From the NCBI GenBank assembly GCA_964509335.1, contig CAZDXB010000017.1:1-64000 (forward strand): a stretch of 64,000 nucleotides of DNA. The letters run 5' to 3'. The DNA is from CAZDXB01 sp964509335. GTDB taxonomy: Bacteria > Bacteroidota > Ignavibacteria > Kapaibacteriales > UBA2268. The notes beneath the pieces are model-generated. The model was not told the origin of the DNA and made no database searches. It worked only from the letters and a program-made list of their open reading frames with translations. Position numbers and translations under genes: made by a program. This document shows positions 8,401 through 16,115 of the stretch, piece by piece. Position 1 is the stretch's first letter. Each line of letters begins with the position of its first letter.

Positions 8401-8918
8401 ATTTGTATCAAGCTTGCACTGATTTCTCCCCTTCGGGCGGGCTTAGCTCCTCTAGTATCATTAAAATTGATAAAAACGATTTGGAAGCCGAAGTTGACAG
8501 AATCCCGCTAAATAATAAAAATGGATACATAAACTGTCGCGGAATTGAATACGACCCGAGAGATAAAAATTTCTGGGTAACCGATTACGGCGGGAATATT
8601 TATAAAATCGCCGGTTTTGAGACTATTTCGAACGTGGAAGAACCGAAGAGAGAAGATAATTTCTTCAAGATGAGGGTATATCCAAATCCGGCTCGCGAAC
8701 GCGTAACCGTCGCGCTTAAAACGCCTTTGCGAAAAGCTAACGCCCTCGTAGAAATCCGCGATTTGACAGGGAAAGTAATAATATCTTTTAATAAGGAATT
8801 AACGGAAGTAGGCGTCGTATCTATGGAACTAAACGACGTCGTTTCGGGTTTGTATTATATCTTTGTCTATCAAAACGGCAAAATGCTGGGGAAAAGCAAA
8901 TTGACCGTGATTAAATAA
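5424..8918 (+). CDS. Large secreted BNR/VPS10-type propeller protein with T9SS domain
   Basis: The 1164-residue protein has a clear signal peptide (residues 1-20, ending FVYC). The N-terminal two thirds carry many sortilin/BNR Asp-box blades (GGSWEPI, GDSWKSI, GETWTAK, GQTWLPY) interleaved with VDPRNPSVVYVG-type motifs, as in the VPS10/xyloglucanase-like propellers of secreted FCB proteins. Around residue 740 an Ig-like domain begins (ITSPAGGETL), then a second NHL-like propeller (residues ~830-1070). The last 85 residues form a T9SS sorting domain (YPNPARERVTV, SGLYYIFVY). It is probably exported and surface-attached or released; no catalytic residues could be assigned. Confidence 0.85.
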   Translation: MKKLVPLILALIAFPAFVYCQTTIDVSYPKDEIVEFDGKKVTKPYLRFKHFIDKRSSPGFPATSEKRISAINDATDLIFRASKKSLVQAQQPEWECLGPYSVGGRVKSIAIDPRNPSVVYVGAAAGGIWKTLNGGGSWEPIFDFQNGIGFGSITLDPKNPDIIYAATGEAVLNSAAPMYYSAGVFKSADAGDSWKSIGLSNVGAFSKIYVHPKNSNLIVAGGVGVHGGFYVSKDAGVSWEKSDALDKSVSDISIIPDDENEYFVGILGGGVYHTTDLGETWTAKNQGFPAGIGRVSVQAAPSDCDILWALMEIKGVGKIFKSENRGETWTMSHNGDSDFFRGQGWYNNYIMVHPENSDIAFAGGIDLWKTDDGSYWRNITHGYGGGSVHVDHHCGAFNPQKPSEIYIGNDGGVYKSQNLGSDFQNMNNGLEITQFYSFDFNRNEENMIFGGTQDNGTLGNYISSDFWSSVAGGDGFQTVVDYENPDLVYGEMNYGGTVLPYRRNINQGSFKILDDGINSSDFGNLWDPPLIIHPTYSSVLYHGRMGLYLSYSNGDIWREKISPRQDVFTAIAVSTINEYLVYAGDRAGGMIVTKDHFENIEEVGGNGLPSREITDIECSMIEEETAFVTVSGFGAPHVYKTANAGDSWTSVSDNLPDIPCNAIQSHPENHDWLFVGTDIGVFATFNGGQTWLPYGTNLPRTIITDLEIFTSPLSGDLKLRAGTFGRSIWQTDIPTEAVTSLEITSPAGGETLIGTSNYRFSWYGFDLPVKVEITYDGGENWITVTGGVNGYSVDYKAPNKITYECKIRVSSTSEPSQILESKTFEITPVGRGDILAASAYGHVPYGIAWDGGEYLLSTSFYDNKLFKIDRDNLKIKEYVEIPGDSLFTDLTVDRETGEIYVHKMNSSGETGSGGVVLTLNEEAEQLRSYISPAKLYPIGLELADGGLIVCDRNGSPQQIYVVNPETGQRWSKYDNPYQEYLGPRGLCYDGERYLYQACTDFSPSGGLSSSSIIKIDKNDLEAEVDRIPLNNKNGYINCRGIEYDPRDKNFWVTDYGGNIYKIAGFETISNVEEPKREDNFFKMRVYPNPARERVTVALKTPLRKANALVEIRDLTGKVIISFNKELTEVGVVSMELNDVVSGLYYIFVYQNGKMLGKSKLTVIK

Positions 8919-8998
8919 CGAAATACTAAAGCGGCGGCGACTACGTCCGAAAAGTTTGTATAAGGTCGATTAATTAAGCGTCATTTAGAATAATAATA

Positions 8999-9787
8999 TT
9001 GCGCGGCGAATTGTACGGTTTTTTAAGAAAAAAAAGTTCGAACAAAATCGATACGAATAGGTACTTCATTACCTATGCGGACGTAATAACCCTTTTGTTG
9101 GGTTTGTTCGTGATATTATACGCGTCTTCAAAAGTTGACTTGGAGAAATACAAGGAGTTTTCTCAAGCGATTGACAAATACTTTAAAACTCCTGGAGAAA
9201 AACCGCTGAAAGGCGGCGGCGGAGTGTTGGAAGGGCGCAAGGACGGCATTCCCGAACCAATTTTCGAACTAGGGTCGAAAAAAAGTTTGGACGACATTTT
9301 TAGCGAAACTTCCGTTAGACTGAAAGAGTATATTGACAAAGGACTAGTAAAAATAAAGAAAGTTAAGTCGGGAGTAGTATTAACGTTGCCGGAGAAGTTG
9401 CTTTTCAAATCGGGAAAAGCTACTGTGCAGCAAAAAGCTATGCCGGCGCTCGATACTTTAGCGTCTATTTTGCGCGGCATTCCGTTTCAAATAACCGTGG
9501 ACGGACACACGGATTCCGACCCCATAAGAACGTTCGTTTACGAGTCGAATTGGCATTTATCGGTAGCGCGAGCTACGAACGTAGCTTATTCGTTGATAGA
9601 AAGAGGCGCTCCCGAGCATAATATGGTAATCAGAGGATTTGGCTCGCAAAGGCCTATTGACGAGAACAAGACAAAAGAAGGCAAAGCGAAAAATCGCAGA
9701 GTGGAAATAAGCGTAACTTCCCTTCCGCCGAACGCGGCGTCAAAGGAAGGATATAAAGAATTGAAAAAAAACGGCGAAGATAATTAA
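8999..9787 (+). CDS. motB: MotB-like flagellar stator / OmpA-family protein
   Basis: The 262-residue protein has one N-terminal membrane helix with the MotB signature FITYADVITLLLGLFVILYA. The aspartate (D28) matches the proton-conducting residue of stator B subunits. Residues ~135-245 form an OmpA-like peptidoglycan-binding domain (TVDGHTDSDP, LSVARATNVAYSL, NRRVEISV). Known stators pair with MotA, and no motA is adjacent. The start is TTG at 8999 since no ATG precedes the helix; the ribosome site is poor. FliW and CsrA follow, supporting a flagellar context. It could also be a gliding-type or orphan stator. Confidence 0.75.
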   Translation: MRGELYGFLRKKSSNKIDTNRYFITYADVITLLLGLFVILYASSKVDLEKYKEFSQAIDKYFKTPGEKPLKGGGGVLEGRKDGIPEPIFELGSKKSLDDIFSETSVRLKEYIDKGLVKIKKVKSGVVLTLPEKLLFKSGKATVQQKAMPALDTLASILRGIPFQITVDGHTDSDPIRTFVYESNWHLSVARATNVAYSLIERGAPEHNMVIRGFGSQRPIDENKTKEGKAKNRRVEISVTSLPPNAASKEGYKELKKNGEDN

Positions 9788-9863
9788 AAAGAGTTTTTAT
9801 TTAATTCTAAATTATTATATTAGTTGTTTAGACTTTAACAAGGTTATAAGCTAAAGTTTAATT

Positions 9864-10301
9864 ATGAGTGAAAATCAAGAAAAAAGCTCGAGAAAAATAA
9901 CGACTTCGCAATTTGGCGAAATCGAGATACCCCCAAAATATATATTTTATTTTGAAGAGGGGTTGCTCGGATTCGACGATTTGCGCGAGTTCGCTCTTAT
10001 ATCCGAAGAAGAGACCGAACCCTTCAAATGGCTTATTTCTTTGGAAGAGCCTGAAATCGGATTCCCGCTTTTAAATCCGTGGTTGATTAATCCTTCGTAT
10101 TCGCCGAACAAGAAGTTCGATTTAAGTAAAGAAGCGGCTCTAGTCGTTGTTACTTTAGAAAACGAATTAGGGAAAATAACCGCTAATATGAAAGCTCCTA
10201 TTGTGTTCAATACGGAAAAGAACACTGCCGAACAAATCATATTGCCGTCGGAAAAATACTCTCCGGTTTATGAAATCAAACTAGAAAGTTCTTCTGAATA
10301 G
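9864..10301 (+). CDS. fliW: Flagellar assembly factor FliW
   Basis: At 145 residues this is the normal FliW size, with the family's N-terminal FGEIEIPPKYIFYFEEGLLGF and the downstream FKWLISLEEPEIGFPLLNP. FliW binds flagellin and allosterically inhibits CsrA, linking flagellin export to flagellin mRNA translation. csrA lies 250 bases downstream, which is the common pairing. No flagellin or hook genes are visible in the window. Confidence 0.9.
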   Translation: MSENQEKSSRKITTSQFGEIEIPPKYIFYFEEGLLGFDDLREFALISEEETEPFKWLISLEEPEIGFPLLNPWLINPSYSPNKKFDLSKEAALVVVTLENELGKITANMKAPIVFNTEKNTAEQIILPSEKYSPVYEIKLESSSE

Positions 10302-10522
10302 CCTAAGTTCAAATATATTAAACCTCTACGAAATCGTCTCCCAGGCTAAAAGAACGTCGCCGAGCGTTTAGAACATACAACATTTCGGCAAAATAGTCGC
10401 TTTATTACGGTTTATTTCTTTTATATTCAACTATATAAACAAAATTTTGGCTCTTGTTAGTTTTTAGCAATTATTATTTGAATTGTCTGTTATTTTTTAA
10501 TATCTTATATTTTTGTGTTTGT

Positions 10523-10528
10523 TATAAT
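10523..10528 (+). promoter_or_regulatory. Possible -10 box (TATAAT) upstream of csrA
   Basis: TATAAT lies 25 bases before the csrA start in the 250-base AT-rich spacer after fliW, which would give csrA its own short leader. No good -35 element is visible, and AT-rich sequence yields such boxes by chance. AAGGA at 10540-10544 is the likely ribosome site. Confidence 0.3.
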
Positions 10529-10552
10529 CCGTTTAAATAAGGATTTGAGAAA

Positions 10553-10852
10553 ATGCTCGTATTATCGAGAAAAATAGGCGAAGTTATTACGATAGGCTCA
10601 TCCGTTAAAATAACGGTGCTGAGCTACGATCGCGGCGTCGTTCGCGTAGGCATCGAAGCGCCTAAAAACATACCGGTGCACAGAAAGGAAGTTTACGACA
10701 GGATTGTCGATTTAAACAGGAAATCTTCCAGAACCGAACTCCAAGCTTTTAAAACCGCTCTTAGCGACAAAAAGTTGAACATTAAAGACGATTCTGGTAA
10801 ATTTGACGATAACTCAATTTTCAATAATTCTAATAATAACAAAGAGGAATAA
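10553..10852 (+). CDS. csrA: Carbon storage regulator CsrA with C-terminal extension
   Basis: Residues 1-60 are classic CsrA (MLVLSRKIGEVITIG, VRVGIEAPKNIPVHRKE), an RNA-binding dimer that blocks ribosome sites in target mRNAs. The protein is 99 residues, against a usual 60-75. The extra ~30 residues are polar and end in an Asn-rich tail (NNSNNNKEE), which is probably disordered. It follows fliW, the usual antagonist, and precedes a response regulator by six bases. Confidence 0.93.
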   Translation: MLVLSRKIGEVITIGSSVKITVLSYDRGVVRVGIEAPKNIPVHRKEVYDRIVDLNRKSSRTELQAFKTALSDKKLNIKDDSGKFDDNSIFNNSNNNKEE

Positions 10853-10858
10853 AAAGTT

Positions 10859-11479
10859 GTGGAAGCGACGGAAACATACAAAGCCTTGATTGTGGACGAC
10901 GACCCTTGGATGCAAAGGATACTGTCAAAAACGCTTCAAAGTTTCGGATTCAAAGACATTTATTTAGCGTCCAACGGTTTTGAAGGGATAGGCATAGCGG
11001 TAGAGGAAGTCCCCCATATTATGATTCTCGACATTCTGATGCCTGAACTTACGGGATTGCTAACTTTGAAAGTGTTGAAACATATTAAAGCGACTAAGGA
11101 CATTCCTTCGTTAATGGTTTCGGCTTATTCCGACACGGAAAATTTAGGCAAAGCCGTTCAAATTGGCTCGAACGGATTTATCTCAAAACCTTTTACGCGT
11201 TCGACCGTTTTCGACAAACTCGTCCAGATATTCGGCAAGAGCAATTTGGATAAAATACGAAAAGGCGAGCAGATTGAATTCGACGCTTCAAAAAAAGAAG
11301 ATTACGAAGACTCCGTAGAGCTTTTGGCAAAAGAAGCCGAATTGATGAAAGCATTGGGTAGCGAAAAAAGTTCCGAAGAGTACGACTACGACCCCAAAAA
11401 GATACGAGAGAGTCAGAAACAAGACGAAGATAAAGATATCGACGCTATCAAAAAGCTTTTGCTGAAAACAAAAAAATAA
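10859..11479 (+). CDS. Response regulator with receiver domain and charged tail
   Basis: Residues ~7-125 form a CheY-like receiver: acidic pair DDD at 13-15, phospho-acceptor D58 in MILDILMPE, the switch serine region (SAYS) and the conserved lysine in ISKPF. Residues ~130-206 are a highly charged, probably helical tail with no DNA-binding or enzymatic domain. The start is GTG at 10859, six bases after csrA, so the two are probably cotranscribed. Output is likely by protein contact; the partner kinase is not in the window. Confidence 0.85.
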   Translation: MEATETYKALIVDDDPWMQRILSKTLQSFGFKDIYLASNGFEGIGIAVEEVPHIMILDILMPELTGLLTLKVLKHIKATKDIPSLMVSAYSDTENLGKAVQIGSNGFISKPFTRSTVFDKLVQIFGKSNLDKIRKGEQIEFDASKKEDYEDSVELLAKEAELMKALGSEKSSEEYDYDPKKIRESQKQDEDKDIDAIKKLLLKTKK

Positions 11480-11530
11480 ACGCATATCTTCACGTTAAAA
11501 TAAATAAAAAAAGCCCTAAGTTGTTAATAG

Positions 11531-12457
11531 ATGGAGAATAATAAGATAATAATAGGAACACGTTCAAGCGAATTAGCTATTTGGCAAGCTAACAGCGTTA
11601 AAGAGAAAATCGAGAGTAAAGTTCCGTCGATTAGAATCGAGTTGAAACTAGTCAGAACCCGAGGAGATAAAATCCAGCAGAAAGCTTTAGACCAAATCAG
11701 CGGCAGCGGACTTTTTACCAAGGAAATTGAAAATAAGTTGCTGGAAGGCGAAATAGATATTGCCGTTCACAGTTTGAAAGATTTGGAGACGACTTTGCCC
11801 GAGGGGCTCGCTATTGGGGCGATATTGGAACGCGGTCCGGTCGAAGACGTTCTAGCCGCTAAGCAGAAAGGAATAACGATAGAAAATCTTAGCGACAACG
11901 CGACGGTAGCAACCGGCTCCATAAGACGAAAAGCCCAACTGCTACATATACGTCCCGATTTAAATATTTTAGGTTTAAGGGGAAACGTGAACACGAGAAT
12001 CAGAAAGTTAGAAGAATCGAGTTGGGAAGCCGCCGTTTTCGCTTACGCCGGATTGAAAAGGGTGAATTTAGATAGGTATATTTCAAGCGTAATAGACGCC
12101 GAAGTTATAATTCCGTCGGTGGGGCAAGGCGCTTTAGCCGTGGAAGTTCGTGAAAGCGAATACGCGATTAGAGAGATTCTCTCGAAAATAAATCATAGCG
12201 AAACGGAAGCGGCGGTAAAAGCCGAAAGAGCTTTTCTGAAAAGATTGGGCGGAGGTTGCAAGACGCCGATAGCGGCGTATTCGCGCATTAAAGACGGAAA
12301 ACAAACCTTAGACGGGGTAGTCGCGTCCGTCAACGGAGAAGAGTATTTACGCGACCAAATTGCATCCGATTCTAAAGAAGCGGAAGAATTAGGCGAGGAA
12401 TTAGCCGAGAATCTGCTTTCTCGCGGAGCTGATAATATTATTAAAAAATACAAATAA
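11531..12457 (+). CDS. hemC: Porphobilinogen deaminase (hydroxymethylbilane synthase)
   Basis: The 308-residue enzyme joins four porphobilinogens into hydroxymethylbilane. Visible motifs are GTRSSELAIWQA at the N-terminus, IAVHSLKDLET with the catalytic aspartate, TGSIRRKAQL and GLRGNVNTRIRKL. The cofactor cysteine is in RLGGGCKTPIAAYS, where the dipyrromethane is attached. It heads a hemC-hemB-hemL run with 11- and 18-base gaps. hemA and hemD, often in such clusters, are absent here. Confidence 0.95.
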   Translation: MENNKIIIGTRSSELAIWQANSVKEKIESKVPSIRIELKLVRTRGDKIQQKALDQISGSGLFTKEIENKLLEGEIDIAVHSLKDLETTLPEGLAIGAILERGPVEDVLAAKQKGITIENLSDNATVATGSIRRKAQLLHIRPDLNILGLRGNVNTRIRKLEESSWEAAVFAYAGLKRVNLDRYISSVIDAEVIIPSVGQGALAVEVRESEYAIREILSKINHSETEAAVKAERAFLKRLGGGCKTPIAAYSRIKDGKQTLDGVVASVNGEEYLRDQIASDSKEAEELGEELAENLLSRGADNIIKKYK

Positions 12458-12468
12458 AGAGGTTCGAT

Positions 12469-13449
12469 ATGGAAAAAGCTTTACAGTTCAAAAGATTTAG
12501 GAGATTGAGAAACAATCCCGTTATTAGGGATATGGTAAGAGAAACCCATTTAAGCCCGAAGGACTTAATATATCCGCTATTCGCCCGAAGCGGCGAGAAC
12601 GTGAAAAAGCCGGTCGGGTCTATGCCGGGCGTTTATCAAATGTCGCCGGACGTAATAGTGGAAACTTGCAAAGAAATTAGAGATTTAGGCATACCCGCCG
12701 TAATATTGTTCGGCATCCCCGAAAAAAAAGACGAAATCGGCTCTGACGCGCATTCGGAGACAGGAATTATACAAAAAACGATAGCCGCGATAAAAGAAAA
12801 CGTAGAGGATTTGCTCGTAATCGGCGACGTCTGTATGTGCGAATACACTTCCCACGGACACTGCGGAATAGTTAGCGGCGACCAGATAGTAAACGACGAA
12901 ACGCTGGTTTATCTGTCGAAAATAGCTTTAACGCAAGCCAAAGCCGGCGTCGATATTATAGCTCCCTCGGATATGATGGACGGAAGAGTAGCCGCGATAA
13001 GACAAACCTTAGACAATAATAAATATAAACATCTGCCAATAATGAGCTACGCGGCGAAATTCGCTTCTTCGTTTTACGGACCTTTCAGGGAAGCCGCCGA
13101 AGGAGCGCCGAAATTCGGCGATAGGAAATCGCACCAGATGGATTACGCAAACGGCGACGAAGCTCTCAAGGAAATCGAGGAAGATTTAAAAGAAGGCGCG
13201 GATATTGTTATGGTCAAGCCGGCTATGCCTTATCTCGATATAATTAAAAAAGCTAAGGAAACGTTTAAAGTTCCGACCGCCGCTTATCAAGTCAGCGGCG
13301 AATACGCTATGCTGAAAGCCGCGGCGGAAAAAGGATGGCTGGAAGAGGAAAAAGTCGCCGTAGAATCGCTTACGTCAATCAAGCGAGCGGGGGCGGATAT
13401 GATATTAACGTATTTCGCGGTGGACGTCGCGAAAATGTTAAACGGATAA
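12469..13449 (+). CDS. hemB: Delta-aminolevulinic acid dehydratase
   Basis: The 326-residue enzyme condenses two 5-aminolevulinate molecules to porphobilinogen. DVCMCEYTSHGHCG holds the three cysteines of a zinc-type active site. Schiff-base lysine regions SYAAKFASSFYGPFR and MVKPAMPYLDI are present, as is PSDMMDGRV. A strong AGAGG ribosome site precedes the ATG. It is in an operon with hemC and hemL. Confidence 0.96.
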   Translation: MEKALQFKRFRRLRNNPVIRDMVRETHLSPKDLIYPLFARSGENVKKPVGSMPGVYQMSPDVIVETCKEIRDLGIPAVILFGIPEKKDEIGSDAHSETGIIQKTIAAIKENVEDLLVIGDVCMCEYTSHGHCGIVSGDQIVNDETLVYLSKIALTQAKAGVDIIAPSDMMDGRVAAIRQTLDNNKYKHLPIMSYAAKFASSFYGPFREAAEGAPKFGDRKSHQMDYANGDEALKEIEEDLKEGADIVMVKPAMPYLDIIKKAKETFKVPTAAYQVSGEYAMLKAAAEKGWLEEEKVAVESLTSIKRAGADMILTYFAVDVAKMLNG

Positions 13450-13467
13450 AGACTAAGGAGGAAATAT

Positions 13468-14760
13468 ATGAAAATCGATAAAAGCGTAGAATTATTCGAA
13501 CGAGCGAAGAAATCGATACCCGGCGGCGTTAACTCGCCCGTGAGAGCGTTTAAGTCCGTCGGCGGCGACCCCTTGTTCATAGAGAAAGGCGGAGGCTCTA
13601 AAATATACGACGTTGACGGCAACGAGTTTATAGATTACGTCGGCAGTTGGGGTCCGCTAATTTTTGGACATAATACTGATTTCATAAACGAAGCGGTAAC
13701 GAAAGCCTTGGAGAAAGGCTCCAGTTTCGGAGCGCCGACGGAAGTAGAAATTGAAGCCGCCGAGTTAATTCGCGATTTAGTTCCGTCAATCGAACTAGTC
13801 CGAATGGTAAACAGCGGAACGGAAGCCACTATGAGCGCTATTAGAATAGCGCGCGGCTATACTGGCAAGGATAAAGTCGTAAAGTTCGAAGGTTGCTACC
13901 ACGGACACGGCGACCCGTTTTTAATTAAAGCCGGTTCCGGAGCTATGACTTTCGGAACGCCCACTAGTCCGGGCGTAACCGAAGGTTCGGCGAAAGACAC
14001 ATTAGTCGCCGACTTTAATAATATTGACTCGGTGAAAAAGTTAATCGACGAAAACAAGAATCAAATAGCCGCGGTTATTATCGAGCCGATAGCCGGCAAT
14101 ATGGGCGTCATAGAGTCCAAAGAGGATTTCCTAAACGAATTGCGTGAATTGTGTTCGAAGGAAAAAATCGTTCTGATTTTCGACGAAGTAATGACCGGTT
14201 TTAGAGTGGCTCGCGGCGGAGCGCAGGAAATATACGGCGTAAAGCCCGACCTGACGACTTTCGGCAAAGTTATCGGCGGCGGTTTTCCCGTGGGGGCTTT
14301 CGGAGGCAAAGCAGATATAATGAATCAAGTCTCTCCCGACGGACCGATTTACCAAGCAGGCACTTTAAGCGGCAATCCGGTAGCTATGTCCGCCGGCGCC
14401 GCGGCGTTGAAGCGAATTAAAGACAACCCGGAAATGTATTCGGAATTGGAGCAAATGGCGTATTATCTCGAGCGCGGTTTAAGGAAGAACTTGGAAGACT
14501 TGAACAAAAATTACGCTATGAATCGCGTCGGTTCGATGATGTGTCAGTTCTTTGTAGAAGAGGAAGTAAAAGATTTCGCCGTCGCTTCGAAATCCGATAC
14601 GAAATTATACGGCAAATATTTCCAAGCTATGCTGAAGCGCGGCGTTTATCTCGCTCCCGCTCAATTCGAAGCGATGTTCGTTTCAACCGCGCACGGCAAA
14701 AAAGATCTAGACAAAACGATAAACGCTCACAAAGAAGCTATCGAAGAAATTTTAGAATAA
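13468..14760 (+). CDS. hemL: Glutamate-1-semialdehyde 2,1-aminomutase
   Basis: The 430-residue class III aminotransferase-fold enzyme makes 5-aminolevulinate from glutamate semialdehyde (C5 pathway). It has IPGGVNSPVRAF at the start, GTEATMSAIRIARG, GCYHGHGD, FDEVMTGFR, and the PLP lysine in FGKVIGGGFPVGAFGG. AAGGAGG precedes the ATG by six bases. The substrate-supplying glutamyl-tRNA reductase (hemA) is not in the window. Confidence 0.95.
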   Translation: MKIDKSVELFERAKKSIPGGVNSPVRAFKSVGGDPLFIEKGGGSKIYDVDGNEFIDYVGSWGPLIFGHNTDFINEAVTKALEKGSSFGAPTEVEIEAAELIRDLVPSIELVRMVNSGTEATMSAIRIARGYTGKDKVVKFEGCYHGHGDPFLIKAGSGAMTFGTPTSPGVTEGSAKDTLVADFNNIDSVKKLIDENKNQIAAVIIEPIAGNMGVIESKEDFLNELRELCSKEKIVLIFDEVMTGFRVARGGAQEIYGVKPDLTTFGKVIGGGFPVGAFGGKADIMNQVSPDGPIYQAGTLSGNPVAMSAGAAALKRIKDNPEMYSELEQMAYYLERGLRKNLEDLNKNYAMNRVGSMMCQFFVEEEVKDFAVASKSDTKLYGKYFQAMLKRGVYLAPAQFEAMFVSTAHGKKDLDKTINAHKEAIEEILE

Positions 14761-14772
14761 ATTTCGGGAACT

Positions 14773-15984
14773 ATGATTGTTAATAAGTCGCTATTGCAAG
14801 AGATTTTTCGCGGGTTCTATATACAAAGATGGAACGACAGAATCCGTCCGATGGAACTTCTCGAAATGGACAAGCACGCGCATAAAATGATAATTGCTTA
14901 TTGCATAGGCAAATACGAAGAAGAGCGCGGCGCGAACGTAAACTGGTCCGAAATAATAAAAGGCGGCGTTTACGAGCTTTTTAGAAGGATAACCATATCC
15001 GACATTAAGTCGCCAATATACAATAAAATAAGAAAATACGAAGACGTTTTCAATCGCTTGAACAATTACGTCTTTAACGAACTGGAAGAGAAAATATCGA
15101 GCTCCGATATAAAAAACGAGCTAAGCGACTTTCTTTTTAAAGAAGATTATTTAAGCGATTTAAGTTCACGAATACTACAATCGGCGCATATTTTGGCAAG
15201 CTATTGGGAATTTAATATAATACGCTTGGCTAATCCGCAATCCTATCAAAACGTTAAAATCGAAACTGAGTTGCTGAACACAATTGATTCATACAAGGAT
15301 TTAATCGGCGTAAAGAAAATAATACGGCGGCACACTATCAGTAATTTCGTTGATTTGTTTGGGCAATTGCGTTTCCAAATACGCTGGGCGCAGCTGCCTC
15401 GAATACCGAAGACATCTGTCTTAGGACATTCTCTGTTGGTGGCTTGTATATCTTATTTCTTCGCCAGAGAAAACGACGCCTGCGAGAAAAGAATATATAA
15501 CGACTTTTTCGGCGGTTTGTTCCACGACTTGCCCGAGGCGGTAACGAGAGATATAATTTCGCCGGTGAAGAAATCTTCCAAAGAGTTCGAAAAACTTTTG
15601 AAAGAAATTGAAACGGAATTGGCAGACGAGGAGATTTTCCCGCTGGTCGAAAACGAATGGATAGACGAAATCAAGTATTTTACTCAGACGGAATTCCAGA
15701 ACAAAGCGATTATAGACAATGGTAACATTGAAGACGAGCCGACGACGGACGAAATGAACGAAAAGTATAACGAGAATCGCTATTCGCCTTACGACGGACG
15801 ATTGGTAAAATCGGCGGACGTTCTATCGGCTTTTTTGGAAGTGTGGAATTCTTGTAATTCCGGCATTAAAACCGAAGAACTGCTGGATTCGGTCGAGAAA
15901 ATAAAACGCGAAGAGAGCGGAAAGCAAATTGGCTCGGTCAACTTAAACGAGATTTACGGCGAGTTTGAAAGTTTCGCTCGCTAA
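14773..15984 (+). CDS. HD-domain phosphohydrolase, YfbR-like
   Basis: In this 403-residue protein the C-terminal half carries an HD metal site: H in LGHSLLVA, HD in FGGLFHDLPEAVT, and a distal aspartate in LVKSADVLSAFLE. This arrangement resembles YfbR-type 5'-nucleotidases and related HD hydrolases. The N-terminal ~180 residues are helical and unrecognised. It starts 12 bases after hemL and is probably cotranscribed with it. Substrate unknown. Confidence 0.75.
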   Translation: MIVNKSLLQEIFRGFYIQRWNDRIRPMELLEMDKHAHKMIIAYCIGKYEEERGANVNWSEIIKGGVYELFRRITISDIKSPIYNKIRKYEDVFNRLNNYVFNELEEKISSSDIKNELSDFLFKEDYLSDLSSRILQSAHILASYWEFNIIRLANPQSYQNVKIETELLNTIDSYKDLIGVKKIIRRHTISNFVDLFGQLRFQIRWAQLPRIPKTSVLGHSLLVACISYFFARENDACEKRIYNDFFGGLFHDLPEAVTRDIISPVKKSSKEFEKLLKEIETELADEEIFPLVENEWIDEIKYFTQTEFQNKAIIDNGNIEDEPTTDEMNEKYNENRYSPYDGRLVKSADVLSAFLEVWNSCNSGIKTEELLDSVEKIKREESGKQIGSVNLNEIYGEFESFAR

Positions 15985-16115
15985 AAAGCGATAACATAAG
16001 CTATACAAATATGAATTAAATAAAGCGAGCGTTTGGATAGAAGGAAGTTTTTTGAGATATTTATTATGTTTTGTAAAGACCGCGCGTTCTTTTGTAATTA
16101 TGTTGAAAGGAAGCA

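Noticed and set aside
14541..14783. 80-codon basic ORF overlapping the end of hemL
   Set aside because: It is an out-of-frame shadow; hemL is full length and conserved there.
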